NCBI GenBank assembly: GCA_017416505.1
Contig: JAFQCI010000156.1
Location: 1 to 42,186 of the forward strand
Direction of reading: 5' to 3'
From: Lachnospiraceae bacterium
Lineage (GTDB): Bacteria; Bacillota_A; Clostridia; Lachnospirales; Lachnospiraceae
Length of the DNA: 42,186 bases
This document shows, one piece after another, positions 7,756-16,260 of the stretch. How positions within the stretch are numbered: the stretch's first letter is position 1; every line of letters begins with the position of its first letter. The notes beneath the pieces are model-generated. The model was not told where the DNA came from. It searched no databases and was given only the letters and a program-made list of their open reading frames with translations. Position numbers and translations under genes: made by a program.

Positions 7756-8544
7756 CTAAATATCATAGGAACGATAAAGTTCGGCAACTGTTTCATCAAT
7801 ATGGGCATTCCCTTTGGTAATGTCAGATAAAGAACCATCCAAAAGAATCTGACCTTTGCCAATTAGAATGATTCGTTTGGTTAAGGCTTCAATATCCTGC
7901 ATATCATGGGTAGTTAATATGACTGTGGTTTTGTGAATTTCGTTTTGCTTCTTGATAAAATCACGGACAGCCAGTTTCGAAACAGCATCCAGACCAATGG
8001 TAGGTTCATCTAAGAATAGAATCTTAGGGCTATGTAACAATGAAGCTGCAACCTCACAACGCATTCTCTGACCTAAGGATAGTTGTCTGGTAGGAGAACG
8101 TAGTAAATCTCCTAAGTTTAGTAGTTCTGTTAGTTCATCTAAATTTGACCGATAAGTGTGGTCGGGAATGGAATAGATATCCTTTAATAATAAAAAGGAG
8201 TCTATGACCGGAACATCCCACCATAATTGAGAACGCTGTCCGAAGACAACACCAATTTCCCTTACATGCTCCGTTCTGTTCTTCCATGGAATGTGTCCAT
8301 TGATAAGACAGGTACCGGAATCCGGTGTTAATATTCCGCTTAGAATTTTGATAGTGGAGCTTTTTCCTGCTCCATTGGGACCGATGTAGCCAACCATTTC
8401 TCCATCCTGAATGGTGAAACTGACATCCTTTAGGGCATGAATTTCTTCATACTCCCGGCGAAAGAATGATTTACAGGCTTCTTTCAATCCTGCGTTTCGT
8501 TTTGCAATCTTGTATGATTTACAAATGTGTTCCATCGTAATCAT
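7756..8544 (-). CDS. ABC transporter ATP-binding protein
   Basis: A 262-residue ATPase. Walker A is GPNGAGKS (residues 55-62), the ABC signature LSLGQRMR (155-162), Walker B ILFLDE (175-180), and the switch His is in TTHD (213). An N-terminal extension before the core and the sequence SQLWWDVPVIDSF after the Q-loop are typical for the ATPases paired with ABC2_membrane_6 permeases. ATG 8544 lies eight bases after AGGAGG on the minus strand. It powers export through the two permeases encoded just downstream. It is the first gene of the operon, so the operon promoter should lie at 8550-8650, reading left. Confidence 0.9.
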   Translation of the reverse strand: MITMEHICKSYKIAKRNAGLKEACKSFFRREYEEIHALKDVSFTIQDGEMVGYIGPNGAGKSSTIKILSGILTPDSGTCLINGHIPWKNRTEHVREIGVVFGQRSQLWWDVPVIDSFLLLKDIYSIPDHTYRSNLDELTELLNLGDLLRSPTRQLSLGQRMRCEVAASLLHSPKILFLDEPTIGLDAVSKLAVRDFIKKQNEIHKTTVILTTHDMQDIEALTKRIILIGKGQILLDGSLSDITKGNAHIDETVAELYRSYDI

Positions 8545-8842
8545 GTTTGCTTCCTCCTGGTAGTTATATTTTCATATCTTGCCAAGTCGGTCTGGTTCTG
8601 CTGGATTGTGCCAGGCAGATACCGAAGGTAGGATATTTAATTGTATTCCCTCGAAAAAGAGGGAAGCAAATCATAACATGATAAAGAGAATTTTGTCAAG
8701 GATAAAATTTTTTTCCTTTCGTTTAGGAAAAGAATGTTGTTATGTCGTTTTATTCATGATAAACTTAGAATAATAAAAATTACTATTTAAACAGTAACTA
8801 ATAACGAAGTGGATATGGAAGTTTTTTGGAATGGAGGTAAAT

Positions 8843-9574
8843 ATGAGCGAAGTAGTAAGTAAATTAAAGAAAATTATTGATAAGAGTAATTATATTGTTT
8901 TCTTTGGTGGAGCAGGGGTTTCTACGGAAAGTGGAGTTCCGGATTTTCGGAGTGTAGACGGACTTTATCATCAACGATATCAATATCCGCCGGAAACGAT
9001 TTTAAGTCATTCTTTTTATATGAGAAATCCAGAAGAATTTTATAAATTTTACCGGGAAAAGCTATTGTTAAAAGATGTATTACCAAATGATGCCCATAAG
9101 GCATTGGCGAAGTTAGAAGAAATGGGAAAACTTAAGGCGGTAATTACCCAAAACATCGATGGACTTCATCAGGCAGCAGGCAGCAAGGCTGTTTATGAAT
9201 TACATGGCAGTGTGCATAGAAATTACTGTATGAAATGCCATAAATTCTATGGTTTAGAGGAAGTATACCAAGGAGAAGAAGTTCCTAAATGTGAATGTGG
9301 TGGAATCATCAAACCGGATGTGGTTTTATATGAAGAAGGGCTGGACCAGGATACCTTAGATGGAGCAGTAAAACATATCCGGCAGGCAGATACTCTAATC
9401 ATTGGAGGAACATCTCTTACGGTGTATCCCGCAGCAGGTCTTATCCAATATTTTCAAGGAAAAAATCTGGTTTTAATCAATCGGGATATTACCCCTATGG
9501 ATTCAGAGGCAGACCTTGTAATAAATGACAGCATAGGAAAAGTATTAGGAGAGGTAGTAGATGTTCGGGAATAA
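8843..9574 (+). CDS. cobB: Sir2-family NAD-dependent protein deacylase
   Basis: A 243-residue sirtuin. The NAD-binding motifs GGAGVSTESGVPDFRS (residues about 22-37) and TQNIDGLH are present, as is HGS with the catalytic His. A four-Cys zinc site is formed by CMKC and CEC. It removes acyl groups from lysine using NAD+. ATG 8843 is chosen because ATGGAGGTAA (8831-8840) supplies GGAGG at the right distance; the ATG at 8831 is part of that site. The gene overlaps the next small gene by 14 bp. The 298 bp before it contain no gene that I can support. Confidence 0.9.
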   Translation: MSEVVSKLKKIIDKSNYIVFFGGAGVSTESGVPDFRSVDGLYHQRYQYPPETILSHSFYMRNPEEFYKFYREKLLLKDVLPNDAHKALAKLEEMGKLKAVITQNIDGLHQAAGSKAVYELHGSVHRNYCMKCHKFYGLEEVYQGEEVPKCECGGIIKPDVVLYEEGLDQDTLDGAVKHIRQADTLIIGGTSLTVYPAAGLIQYFQGKNLVLINRDITPMDSEADLVINDSIGKVLGEVVDVRE

Positions 9575-9794
9575 AGCAAAGAAAAAGGTTGAAAAAGAAG
9601 TTGAAAATCTCTTTCATGAAATACAGATAAATCTGGAAAATAACTATAAAGACCTGGCAATTTCTGCACGAAAACAGGCTGAAATACGGTTAGAAGAATT
9701 ATATAAATCCAATGAATTGTCAGAAAAAGAATACCAGAAATGGAAGAAAATACTGGATGATTACACAGAAAAAATGATAGGTTACCATCATTAG
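9561..9794 (+). CDS. Small helical protein overlapping the sirtuin gene
   Basis: A 77-residue, highly charged protein (rich in Lys and Glu), likely all alpha-helical with coiled-coil character. No membrane segment or Cys is present. I do not recognise its family. ATG 9561 is preceded by AGGAGAGG within the end of the sirtuin gene. The 14-bp overlap implies translational coupling, so it may partner or regulate the sirtuin; this is inference. A terminator follows about 50 bp later, closing a two-gene operon. Confidence 0.75.
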   Translation: MFGNKAKKKVEKEVENLFHEIQINLENNYKDLAISARKQAEIRLEELYKSNELSEKEYQKWKKILDDYTEKMIGYHH

Positions 9795-9846
9795 CAAGGG
9801 GCATCTGACTTTAGAGAATGTTAGTTCACTAAAAAACTATGATAAG

Positions 9847-9876
9847 AAAAAAACGGACAATAAGTTCGTTTTTTTC
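9847..9876 (+). terminator. Terminator of the sirtuin operon
   Basis: AAAAAAACGGAC and GTTCGTTTTTTT form a 12-bp stem around the loop AATAA, with the T-run included. A clear Rho-independent terminator. Confidence 0.8.
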
Positions 9877-10116
9877 TTTTGAAATGAATCAAAAGAAATT
9901 TGCATTTAATTGTGGTAGAAAGTTATTTTTTATGTTATAATATTTAGTAACAATTGCCAAGTGTACAATATGAAACTTATCGACACATTAGCAGTATACA
10001 TTAAAAAATGCCGAAATCGATATTTTTTTTTGTTAGTTTTTATAGTCTTAGTGATTGTGGAGAGAATGTTAAAATTGACAAAATACCGAATCGGAAAAAG
10101 ATATGGAGGTATGCAT
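9877..10116 (+). promoter_or_regulatory. Upstream region of the chemotaxis receptor
   Basis: TATAAT at 9936-9941 is a perfect -10 with no convincing -35. The remaining leader of about 170 nt is T-rich. It has an in-frame open stretch (from GTG 9961 or ATG 9970) encoding a hydrophobic run, but no ribosome binding site lies before it. GGAGGT at 10105-10110 belongs to the chosen start. Confidence 0.4.
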
Positions 10117-11634
10117 ATGAAAGAAGAAAACACACAAAATAAGGTGCAGCGAAAATACAGCGATGCCACGAACCGTGTTGCCAAAGTAAACCAGACCACC
10201 ATGGTAAGTTTAACTTTTATTGAATTGTTACTTATTTTGGCATTGGTGATTCAGTCATTTGCGATTAAGACGGACTTTGGAAAATTAGGAATCTTTCCTT
10301 TGATTGTGCTGATTATTGGTACCATTGTAAACTGGGTTGTTTATTTGAAAAACAAAAAAAGCGTAAAACTGAAATATATTATGCTAAGTAGCTTTTTTAT
10401 TGGCTGGCTGTTTATTATGGTAACCGGATCCAACGTAATGGTAAGTTTCTACATATATCCGTTGGTCATTGCCACGATTTTATATTATGATAAGAAATTT
10501 GAGAAAATTATGTTTTTGTTAGTTCTTGGTACTACTATTTTACGGTATATTGTATGGGGGGCCAAGGGATGGCTGTTTGGTGGTGATAATACCTATTTCA
10601 TCAGTCTGGTAGTTCACACTGAGATTATTCTTGTAATACATATTATAGCTAAGCTTTCTGGTAAATTTAGCGACGATATGCTCTTTTCCTTAAAAGATGA
10701 ACAGGATGTACAAAATGATATGTTGAAGGATATCCTTTCAATTTCCAAAGAAGTTAAAAAAGGTGTGTCTGAAACGAATGAATTAATTGAAAGTGTGCAA
10801 AATGATTCTGACATCGTACATAGTGCCATTGCAGATATTTCTGACAGAACACAGAAAACTGTGGAAAGTGTACAGGAACAGACCAGAATGACCGAAAGCA
10901 TTAATGAAGATATTGAAGAAACAGCCGAAAATGCTAAGATTATGGTTGAGGCAGCTACTTCTTCAGCAGAATTGTTGGAGAAAAATATGAAGATTGTAGA
11001 CTCTATTCGAAATGATGCAGAAGTGATGAATGAGACCAATTCAAAAGTAGTCATTTCTATGGATGAACTGCAGAAAAAGGCGAAAGAAGTACAAGAAATT
11101 ACAGAGGTAATCTTTAATATTTCCAGCCAGACGAATTTACTGGCATTGAATGCATCCATTGAAAGTGCCAGAGCTGGTGAAGCTGGAAGAGGATTTTCAG
11201 TGGTAGCAGATCAGATTCGAAATTTGGCGGAAGAAACCAGACAATCTACAGAGAGAATTGCTAATATAGTTGAGGAGTTAAACAAGAATGCCCAGGAAGC
11301 TTCAGAAATTGTGCAAAGATCTATTAATGCCATGAATCAGCAGAATAAAAAGGTTGCAGATGCTTCGGATGGATTTAGTGCGGTACAAAAAAATATTACT
11401 ACACTGAACCAACGTGTTGAAGATATTAATGCAAAGATTGAGAATCTGGTGCATTCCAACGATACTATTATTGAAAATATTAATCAGTTGTCTGATAGTA
11501 GTGAAGCGGTTTCTGAAAGTGCAAAAGATGTGGAAAACAGAAGTTTACAGAATCAGAAACAAACAGAGCAGGCAAAGAGATTACTGAATGAAGTAAATGA
11601 ACTGGTGCAACAGTTTGAGAAATACCAGAAATAA
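10117..11634 (+). CDS. Methyl-accepting chemotaxis protein with multi-pass N-terminus
   Basis: A 505-residue receptor. Residues about 25-190 contain six predicted membrane segments and replace the usual periplasmic sensor; no clear HAMP domain follows. The cytoplasmic part is a long coiled coil with the conserved signalling tip [20 protein letters not shown] (around residues 335-355), which binds CheA and CheW. It likely senses a membrane-related or intramembrane cue; the ligand is unknown. ATG 10117 is chosen because TGGAGGT lies six bases before it. No che or flagellar genes are in the window. A terminator follows at 11678. Confidence 0.85.
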   Translation: MKEENTQNKVQRKYSDATNRVAKVNQTTMVSLTFIELLLILALVIQSFAIKTDFGKLGIFPLIVLIIGTIVNWVVYLKNKKSVKLKYIMLSSFFIGWLFIMVTGSNVMVSFYIYPLVIATILYYDKKFEKIMFLLVLGTTILRYIVWGAKGWLFGGDNTYFISLVVHTEIILVIHIIAKLSGKFSDDMLFSLKDEQDVQNDMLKDILSISKEVKKGVSETNELIESVQNDSDIVHSAIADISDRTQKTVESVQEQTRMTESINEDIEETAENAKIMVEAATSSAELLEKNMKIVDSIRNDAEVMNETNSKVVISMDELQKKAKEVQEITEVIFNISSQTNLLALNASIESARAGEAGRGFSVVADQIRNLAEETRQSTERIANIVEELNKNAQEASEIVQRSINAMNQQNKKVADASDGFSAVQKNITTLNQRVEDINAKIENLVHSNDTIIENINQLSDSSEAVSESAKDVENRSLQNQKQTEQAKRLLNEVNELVQQFEKYQK

Positions 11635-11677
11635 AACGAGCCGGAAGAACAATCGGTGAAGTAAATAGAAGTAGGAT

Positions 11678-11708
11678 AGGTGACATGGAAATATGTCACC
11701 TGTTTTTT
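11678..11708 (+). terminator. Terminator of the chemotaxis receptor gene
   Basis: AGGTGACA-tggaaata-TGTCACCT followed by GTTTTTTTG. Eight perfect base pairs and a T-run. Confidence 0.85.
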
Positions 11709-11723
11709 TGTCGTCATTTTAAC

Positions 11724-11771
11724 AAAAAAAGAGCTATCCCATGAATGAAAATTTCAAGTGAGATAGCTCTT
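11724..11771 (-). terminator. Terminator of the DHH phosphoesterase gene
   Basis: GAGCTATC (11731-11738) pairs with GATAGCTC (11762-11769). The A-run at 11724-11730 becomes the T-run on the minus strand. It serves the gene ending at 11799. Confidence 0.8.
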
Positions 11772-11798
11772 ATGTATATCAGAAATATTTAGATTGCG

Positions 11799-12719
11799 TT
11801 ATGCATTTGCTGATTCGCAAAGTTCTTTTAACATCTTAGGAAGTTCTGTTTCCATATTTTCATCAGAGAACTGACAGGTTCCCACAGCTTTATGTCCACC
11901 GCCATTATATTTTAACATAAGGCTTCCTACATCAATATCGGAGGTTCTGTTAAGAATGCTGTATCCAACGGCTGCGGAACAACCAATACCGCCACGTCCG
12001 CTTACAATCCATGCAGAAATGTTTTGTTCCGGATACAAGCTATAAATCATAAAGCGGTTACCGGTATAGATAGGGTCAACTCCACGCAAATCAGAAATGA
12101 TAACATTTCCCTCTACGCGGGTATATTTACGAACCATCTCTACGAAATTCTTTGTCTGTTCGTTATATACCTGAATTCTTTCTTTTACGTCACTAAGTTC
12201 CAGAATTTCTTCTGTAGTCATGGTACGACAGGCATCCATTAATTTTTCCATTAATTGATAGTTGGAAATGGTAAATTGTCTCCAACGACCAAGTCCGGTT
12301 CTAGGGTCCATAAGGAATCCGATTAAAATCCAGCCGGTAGGATTCATAATTTCATCTAAAGTAAGATTACCGGAGTCTACCTTATCTACTGCTTCCATCA
12401 TTTCATCAAACTGAGGAAAACGTTCTTTTCCACCATAGTATTCGTAGATGATACGGGCACAGGATGGAGTGATACGGCTTTCACCCTTGTATTTACCCTT
12501 TAATTCATTACGTTCGTGTTCACTAGAATGATGGTCAAACCAAAGACCGCATCCTGGAACATAAGGTACATTCGCCAGACAGTCGTTTTCATCTACAGGA
12601 ATCAATCCATCCTGAAGATCCTTAGGGTGTGCAAACTTCCAACAATCAATAATGCCTGCTTCTTTTAAAAGAGCACCACAGGCAAGTCCATCAAAATCGG
12701 AACGGGTAACTAATCTCAT
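11799..12719 (-). CDS. DHH-family phosphoesterase
   Basis: A 306-residue protein of the DHH superfamily. The N-terminal metal motif SDFDGLA (residues 7-13), the DHH motif (62-64, in WFDHHSSE) and the C-terminal DHHA1-type glycine motif GGGHKAVGTC (about 275-284) are all present. This suggests a Mn-dependent phosphohydrolase such as an exopolyphosphatase-like or oligonucleotide/cyclic-dinucleotide hydrolase. The exact substrate cannot be read from the sequence. It has no membrane or PAS/GGDEF part, so it is not GdpP. ATG 12719 follows AGGGAGA at good spacing. A monocistronic minus-strand gene. Confidence 0.8.
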   Translation of the reverse strand: MRLVTRSDFDGLACGALLKEAGIIDCWKFAHPKDLQDGLIPVDENDCLANVPYVPGCGLWFDHHSSEHERNELKGKYKGESRITPSCARIIYEYYGGKERFPQFDEMMEAVDKVDSGNLTLDEIMNPTGWILIGFLMDPRTGLGRWRQFTISNYQLMEKLMDACRTMTTEEILELSDVKERIQVYNEQTKNFVEMVRKYTRVEGNVIISDLRGVDPIYTGNRFMIYSLYPEQNISAWIVSGRGGIGCSAAVGYSILNRTSDIDVGSLMLKYNGGGHKAVGTCQFSDENMETELPKMLKELCESANA

Positions 12720-12927
12720 AATATTCTCCCTTTCATAAAAATAATATATACTTTCAAAGACAAAAGCGTTATCTGATTCTTATGTTCCCTAAAATAAAGG
12801 CTATAAGAATGATTTTAGAAATGGTTTTGTCTTTTAGAATCGTTGCAAACGAAACATGTTACAGTATGTAAAATTATACCATAAATCATTCGAAAAAACA
12901 ATCCCATTTCTACCCACAAATTCATGT

Positions 12928-12951
12928 GTTACTGCTCGTGTGAACAGTAGC
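12928..12951. repeat. Dispersed palindromic repeat copy
   Basis: GTTACTG (12928-12934) faces CAGTAGC (12945-12951), six pairs plus one G-T. The sequence between them contains GTGTGAACAG, shared with the copies at 16211 and 36647. It belongs to the window-wide GTTACTG/CTGTTCAC repeat family. Confidence 0.6.
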
Positions 12952-12969
12952 AATCATCATAGTAACATA

Positions 12970-12998
12970 TTGTCCTTAAGAAAGTTTTATAGTATAAT
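12970..12998 (+). promoter_or_regulatory. Sigma-A promoter of GNAT gene
   Basis: TTGTCC (12970-12975), a 17-bp spacer, TATAAT (12993-12998). A repeat copy starts three bases later and covers the expected start of transcription. Confidence 0.75.
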
Positions 12999-13000
12999 TT

Positions 13001-13020
13001 GTTACTGTACAGATAGCACC
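13001..13020 (+). repeat. Repeat copy at promoter start site
   Basis: GTTACTGTACAGATAGCACC is repeated with one change (T to C in GATAG) at 42046-42065. Here it lies just after the -10 box of the GNAT gene and forms the beginning of its transcript. Confidence 0.65.
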
Positions 13021-13042
13021 ATAAAACGGAGGAAGAACAGAA

Positions 13043-13513
13043 ATGAATGTCAGAAGAGCGAAAAGAAAAGATTTAAATAGAATCAATGATTTATTATTAC
13101 AGGTATGCATGGTACACCATAAAGGAAGGCCGGATTTGTTTAAATTGGGGGCTAAAAAGTATTCCAATGAAGAGTTAATGGAAATATTAGAAGATGAAAA
13201 ACGTCCGGTTTTTGTAGCAGTGGATGAAAATGATTATGTATTAGGATATGTTTTTTGCATCTTTCAACAACATAAGGAGAATGCAGTTTTAACAGACATT
13301 AAAACTTTATATATTGATGATTTGTGTGTGGATGAGAGAAAGAGAGGAAAACATATCGGAAAAACCCTTTATGATGCAGTTCTTGCCTTTGCAAAAGAAC
13401 AGGAATGTTATAATGTTACCCTAAATGTTTGGAGTTTAAATGAGAATGCAATGAAATTTTATCAGTCCTGCGGAATGGTGCCACAAAAAGTAGGAATGGA
13501 AACTTTGATATAA
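13043..13513 (+). CDS. GNAT-family N-acetyltransferase
   Basis: A 156-residue GNAT enzyme. The acetyl-CoA pyrophosphate loop is in ERKRGKHIGKTLY (the R-x-x-G-x-G type, about residues 98-110), preceded by the beta-4 strand LYIDDLCVDE. Motif B is near NENAMKFYQSCGM. It transfers an acetyl group to an amine; the substrate is unknown (possibly a protein N-terminus, an amino acid or a small molecule). ATG 13043 lies ten bases after GGAGG. It has its own promoter and is probably monocistronic. Confidence 0.85.
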   Translation: MNVRRAKRKDLNRINDLLLQVCMVHHKGRPDLFKLGAKKYSNEELMEILEDEKRPVFVAVDENDYVLGYVFCIFQQHKENAVLTDIKTLYIDDLCVDERKRGKHIGKTLYDAVLAFAKEQECYNVTLNVWSLNENAMKFYQSCGMVPQKVGMETLI

Positions 13514-13535
13514 GAAGTGGTACTATAGTTTATAT

Positions 13536-13568
13536 GTTACTGTTCACGAGGCACGAGTGTACAGTAAC
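13536..13568. repeat. Dispersed palindromic repeat copy (33 bp)
   Basis: GTTACTGTTCAC (13536-13547) and GTGTACAGTAAC (13557-13568) are 12-bp arms with one mismatch around GAGGCACGA. The unit recurs at 29827, 31376 and 42156. It lies 22 bp after the GNAT stop codon. No strong T-run follows. Confidence 0.85.
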
Positions 13569-13722
13569 TTTGTATCTTTTGTAAGGAAAAAGGTTGGAAG
13601 ACTTGGTTTTCCATATTTTTCTACGGTTAATTCGTAAAAGTTCTTAAATTTTCTCTTTACTTCTAAAATAAAAGGAATTATACTATAGAGTATTGGACAA
13701 AATTTAGTAAAGAGGATTTAAG

Positions 13723-14610
13723 ATGTACATAGATAGGGGAAAAAAGAAAAGAAAAAGAAAAATTATCCATGTGATATGTATGATAGTAGCTTTGGCTGTT
13801 GCCTTTGTGCTTGGCATATTTGTGGGAAGAATCGGGTATGATAAAAAAGAAAAAGACCAGACGAAGGGAAAAAGTTCTTCGGAAGATACCATAGATAAGG
13901 ATACTTCATCAGAAGATACTTTATCTGAGGACATTTCTACCAGTGAGGGAGATGGTTCTGAGGAAATCACATCCCAGGAAGGTGATTTGGCAGATGCATC
14001 GGAAGAGGCGGCGAATCCAGAAGAAACTTCCGAACCGGAATATATGGAAGATTTCAGTGATGCGGTTTTTATTGGTGATTCAAGAACCCAGGCATTTATG
14101 ATAGGAGCAGGTCTTGGCAATTCACATTTTTATTGTGAAAAGGGAATCAATGTTTCCACTGCCATGACAGATGCAGTATTTACTTTGCCAAATGGAGCAA
14201 AGGGAAATCTTAGAGATGCTTTAAGCCAGCAGCAATTCAAACGTGTTTATGTAATGTTTGGAGCCAATGAATTAGGATGGCCGGACCCACAGGAATTTGG
14301 TGCAAAATATACTGAAATAATACACACCATACAGGAACTTCAGCCGGAGGCGAAGATATATGTACAGAGTATTTTACCGGTATCTGAATCCAGGTCTGCA
14401 AAAGGAGATTATGTAAATAATGTGCAAATTGCTACGTTCAACGAAGTGATTTTTCAAATGACACTGGATACAGGGACTACCTATCTTTCAGTAGGTTCCG
14501 CTTTGGCAAATGATATTGGTTGTCTGCCGGAAGAAGCCAGTGTGGATGGGGTACATCCAAACAAAGAATTTTGTATGAAATGGTTGGAATTTTTAAAAGA
14601 AAATCCATAG
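13723..14610 (+). CDS. Membrane-anchored SGNH/GDSL hydrolase
   Basis: A 295-residue protein. A basic N-terminus (KKKRKRK) and one membrane segment (about residues 14-34) are followed by an acidic Ser/Glu/Asp-rich linker (about 45-105). The SGNH hydrolase domain has FIGDSR (nucleophile Ser120), FGANE (Asn182) and DGVHP (Asp275/His278). It is therefore an extracytoplasmic esterase or acetyl-ester-handling enzyme, as found with cell-surface polysaccharide O-acetylation systems; the substrate is inferred only. It starts at ATG 13723 after AGAGGATT. The lipoprotein gene follows 44 bp later and is likely co-transcribed. Confidence 0.85.
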   Translation: MYIDRGKKKRKRKIIHVICMIVALAVAFVLGIFVGRIGYDKKEKDQTKGKSSSEDTIDKDTSSEDTLSEDISTSEGDGSEEITSQEGDLADASEEAANPEETSEPEYMEDFSDAVFIGDSRTQAFMIGAGLGNSHFYCEKGINVSTAMTDAVFTLPNGAKGNLRDALSQQQFKRVYVMFGANELGWPDPQEFGAKYTEIIHTIQELQPEAKIYVQSILPVSESRSAKGDYVNNVQIATFNEVIFQMTLDTGTTYLSVGSALANDIGCLPEEASVDGVHPNKEFCMKWLEFLKENP

Positions 14611-14654
14611 AAGAGGAAGATGAAACGGTGGAAAGAAAAAAGAAAGGGAATAAA

Positions 14655-15119
14655 ATGAAAAAGATAATAGCAGCAATGATGGTGTGTTTGACACTGTTTA
14701 CCGTAACCGGTTGTTCCAGAGAAAAAAAAGAAGATAGAGTAATTGATGTGCATACGATGGCACAAAGTTTATTAAATGACATTACTTACGAAGACCAATT
14801 AACTCAGGTGGAAGGCAATATGTTCCAGATGATATATGGAATTGCTGAAGATGATATTGAGGAATATGAAGCTTATGTAAGTACAGGGGCGACTGCGGAA
14901 GAAATTACTGTAATTAAGGCGAAAGATAAAGCCACTGCTGAGGCAATCGAAGAAAAGCTTTCAGAACGTGTGGCAGCACAAAAGGCAAGCTTTGAAAGTT
15001 ATATTCCAAAAGAAGTTGAGAAATTAGAAGAAGCTATTGTATACCAGGAAGGTGTATATGTAATTTTATCCATCAGCAATGAGAGTGACAAAGCAGAAAA
15101 TATCGTTGAGGGTAAATAA
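14655..15119 (+). CDS. DUF4358-type lipoprotein
   Basis: A 154-residue secreted lipoprotein. The signal peptide is residues 1-19 and the lipobox is VTGC with the lipidated Cys20. The remainder resembles DUF4358: a short alpha/beta domain with an Asp/Glu-rich middle and a 'ATAEEITVIKAKD' segment. ATG 14655 is chosen because AGAAAGGGAA precedes it and the lipobox is then correctly placed; upstream in-frame codons overlap the SGNH gene. DUF4358 genes often sit beside SGNH or MBOAT acyltransferase genes in Lachnospiraceae, which fits here. Function unknown. Confidence 0.8.
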   Translation: MKKIIAAMMVCLTLFTVTGCSREKKEDRVIDVHTMAQSLLNDITYEDQLTQVEGNMFQMIYGIAEDDIEEYEAYVSTGATAEEITVIKAKDKATAEAIEEKLSERVAAQKASFESYIPKEVEKLEEAIVYQEGVYVILSISNESDKAENIVEGK

Positions 15120-15147
15120 TCAAAAAGAAAAAGTTAGGTAAGATAAG

Positions 15148-15200
15148 AAAAAGCAATCAGGAAAGAAGTTTTAGAGGTCAAATCTTTCTGATTGCTTTTT
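15148..15200. terminator. Bidirectional terminator
   Basis: AAAAAGCAATCAG (15148-15160) pairs with CTGATTGCTTTTT (15188-15200), with additional pairing of AAAGA and TCTTT. It lies between convergent genes. Confidence 0.85.
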
Positions 15201-15213
15201 ACTTTATTATGTC

Positions 15214-16077
15214 TTAGGAAAAATATTTTTCTTTGATAATATCTACAGGCATTTCTTTTCCCGTCCAAATTTCAAAGGCTTTTGCACCTTGATATAAAAG
15301 CATATAAAGTCCATTGAAGGTCTGTAATCCACGTTCTCTTGCAAGACGAAGAAATTTGGTTTCTCTAGGGTTATAAATAACATCGGAAACAATCAAATCA
15401 TCTGGGAATCTGGACATATCTTCAATGATACAATTGTCGGTGTTTGGTGCCATTCCTACGCTGGTACCATTGGTAAGAATCTGGCTTTCTGAAATGCTTT
15501 TTGAAAGTTCTGTTTTATCTGCAAGGTCAAATAATTGTGCTTTACAACTGGTATCCTTGTTAATGGTATCTACCAGGTGTTCGGCACGACTCCAGAAAGC
15601 ATCCTTGATGGAGAAAATATTGATTTCTTTTACACCATCTAAGGCAGCCTGAACGCAGATGGCAGTAGCAGCACCGCCGGCTCCTAATAAGGTCATTTTT
15701 TTACCGATGATATCATGTCCTGCATCCTTTACAGCTTGCATATAGCCCATACCGTCCGTGTTGTAGCCTGTCAGTATGCCATCTTCATTTAAAACGGTGT
15801 TTACTGCACCAATCATTCTGGCAGCAGGGCTTAAGTGGTCAACCAATTCACACATCAAATTTTTATCCGGCATGGTACAGTTAAAACCACGAATGCCAAT
15901 GGCTTTTAACCCTTCTACAGCGGTTTTTAGAGTATCAGTGCCAACGTCAAAACAAAGGTAAACATAATCCAGTCCCAGTTGGGAAAAGGCTTCATTGTGC
16001 ATCATTGGGGAAATGCTATGAGAAACAGGAGTACCTAAAAGTCCTGTTAATTTGGTATGTCCGGTAATAGGTATCAT
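15214..16077 (-). CDS. aroE: Shikimate dehydrogenase
   Basis: A 287-residue enzyme that reduces 3-dehydroshikimate to shikimate with NADPH. The N-terminal substrate domain has PVSHSISPMMHN and the catalytic Lys in NCTMPDKN. The cofactor domain has LLGAGGAATA, and NTDG carries the second catalytic residue. The family block is usually N-V-T-x-P-H-K, so the Cys and Asp here are a variant. ATG 16077 is chosen because AAAGGA lies nine bases before it and the family start MIPITGHTKL follows; the ATG at 16095 overlaps that site. It is divergent from aroD, and together the two make consecutive steps of the shikimate pathway. Confidence 0.92.
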   Translation of the reverse strand: MIPITGHTKLTGLLGTPVSHSISPMMHNEAFSQLGLDYVYLCFDVGTDTLKTAVEGLKAIGIRGFNCTMPDKNLMCELVDHLSPAARMIGAVNTVLNEDGILTGYNTDGMGYMQAVKDAGHDIIGKKMTLLGAGGAATAICVQAALDGVKEINIFSIKDAFWSRAEHLVDTINKDTSCKAQLFDLADKTELSKSISESQILTNGTSVGMAPNTDNCIIEDMSRFPDDLIVSDVIYNPRETKFLRLARERGLQTFNGLYMLLYQGAKAFEIWTGKEMPVDIIKEKYFS

Positions 16078-16179
16078 AGTAAAATATCCTTTCATTTCTT
16101 ATGTTTTTTATATTATTTAATGATAGTTAAAATAGCATTATCATCATAAAACGAAATCCAATCATTGTCAATCGGGAGG

Positions 16180-16208
16180 TTGCAAAAACATAGGAGAAAA
16201 GTTATAAT
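16180..16208 (+). promoter_or_regulatory. Sigma-A promoter of aroD
   Basis: TTGCAA (16180-16185), a 17-bp spacer, TATAAT (16203-16208). The palindrome at 16211-16238 starts just after the -10 and covers the expected start of transcription. Confidence 0.8.
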
Positions 16209-16210
16209 TA

Positions 16211-16238
16211 AGTAGCTGTTCACGTGTGAACAGTTACT
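16211..16238. repeat. 28-bp palindrome at the aroD transcription start
   Basis: AGTAGCTGTTCAC (16211-16223) and GTGAACAGTTACT (16226-16238) are 13-bp arms with one mismatch, separated by GT. The CTGTTCAC/GTGAACAG core is repeated at 42011-42034. It could be an operator or a 5' stabilising hairpin. Confidence 0.8.
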
Positions 16239-16260
16239 TAACAGGAAGGAATTAGAAACC

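Larger units (their letters stand above)
12720..13042. other. Intergenic region with repeats and a promoter
   Basis: No gene is seen. It carries GTTACAG (12858-12864), a palindromic repeat at 12928-12951, a strong plus-strand promoter (12970-12998) and a related repeat at 13001-13020. Divergent promoters for the DHH and GNAT genes are expected here. Confidence 0.6.

Noticed and set aside
6133..8544. Drug-resistance exporter with a named substrate
   Set aside because: The family assignment is sound but nothing in the sequence or neighbours points to a substrate.
8579..8773. 64-codon open frame before the sirtuin gene
   Set aside because: No ribosome binding site, no recognisable protein features, and it spans the promoter region of two divergent units.
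10070..10092. Motility sigma-factor promoter (TAAA...CCGA) upstream of the receptor
   Set aside because: The spacing between TAAA and CCGA is about 12 bases, shorter than the usual 15-16, and the -10 part is incomplete.
10614..11159. 181-codon open frame antisense to the chemotaxis receptor
   Set aside because: It is the Ser/Ile-rich mirror of the receptor coiled coil, a common artefact of heptad-repeat coding; no start signals.
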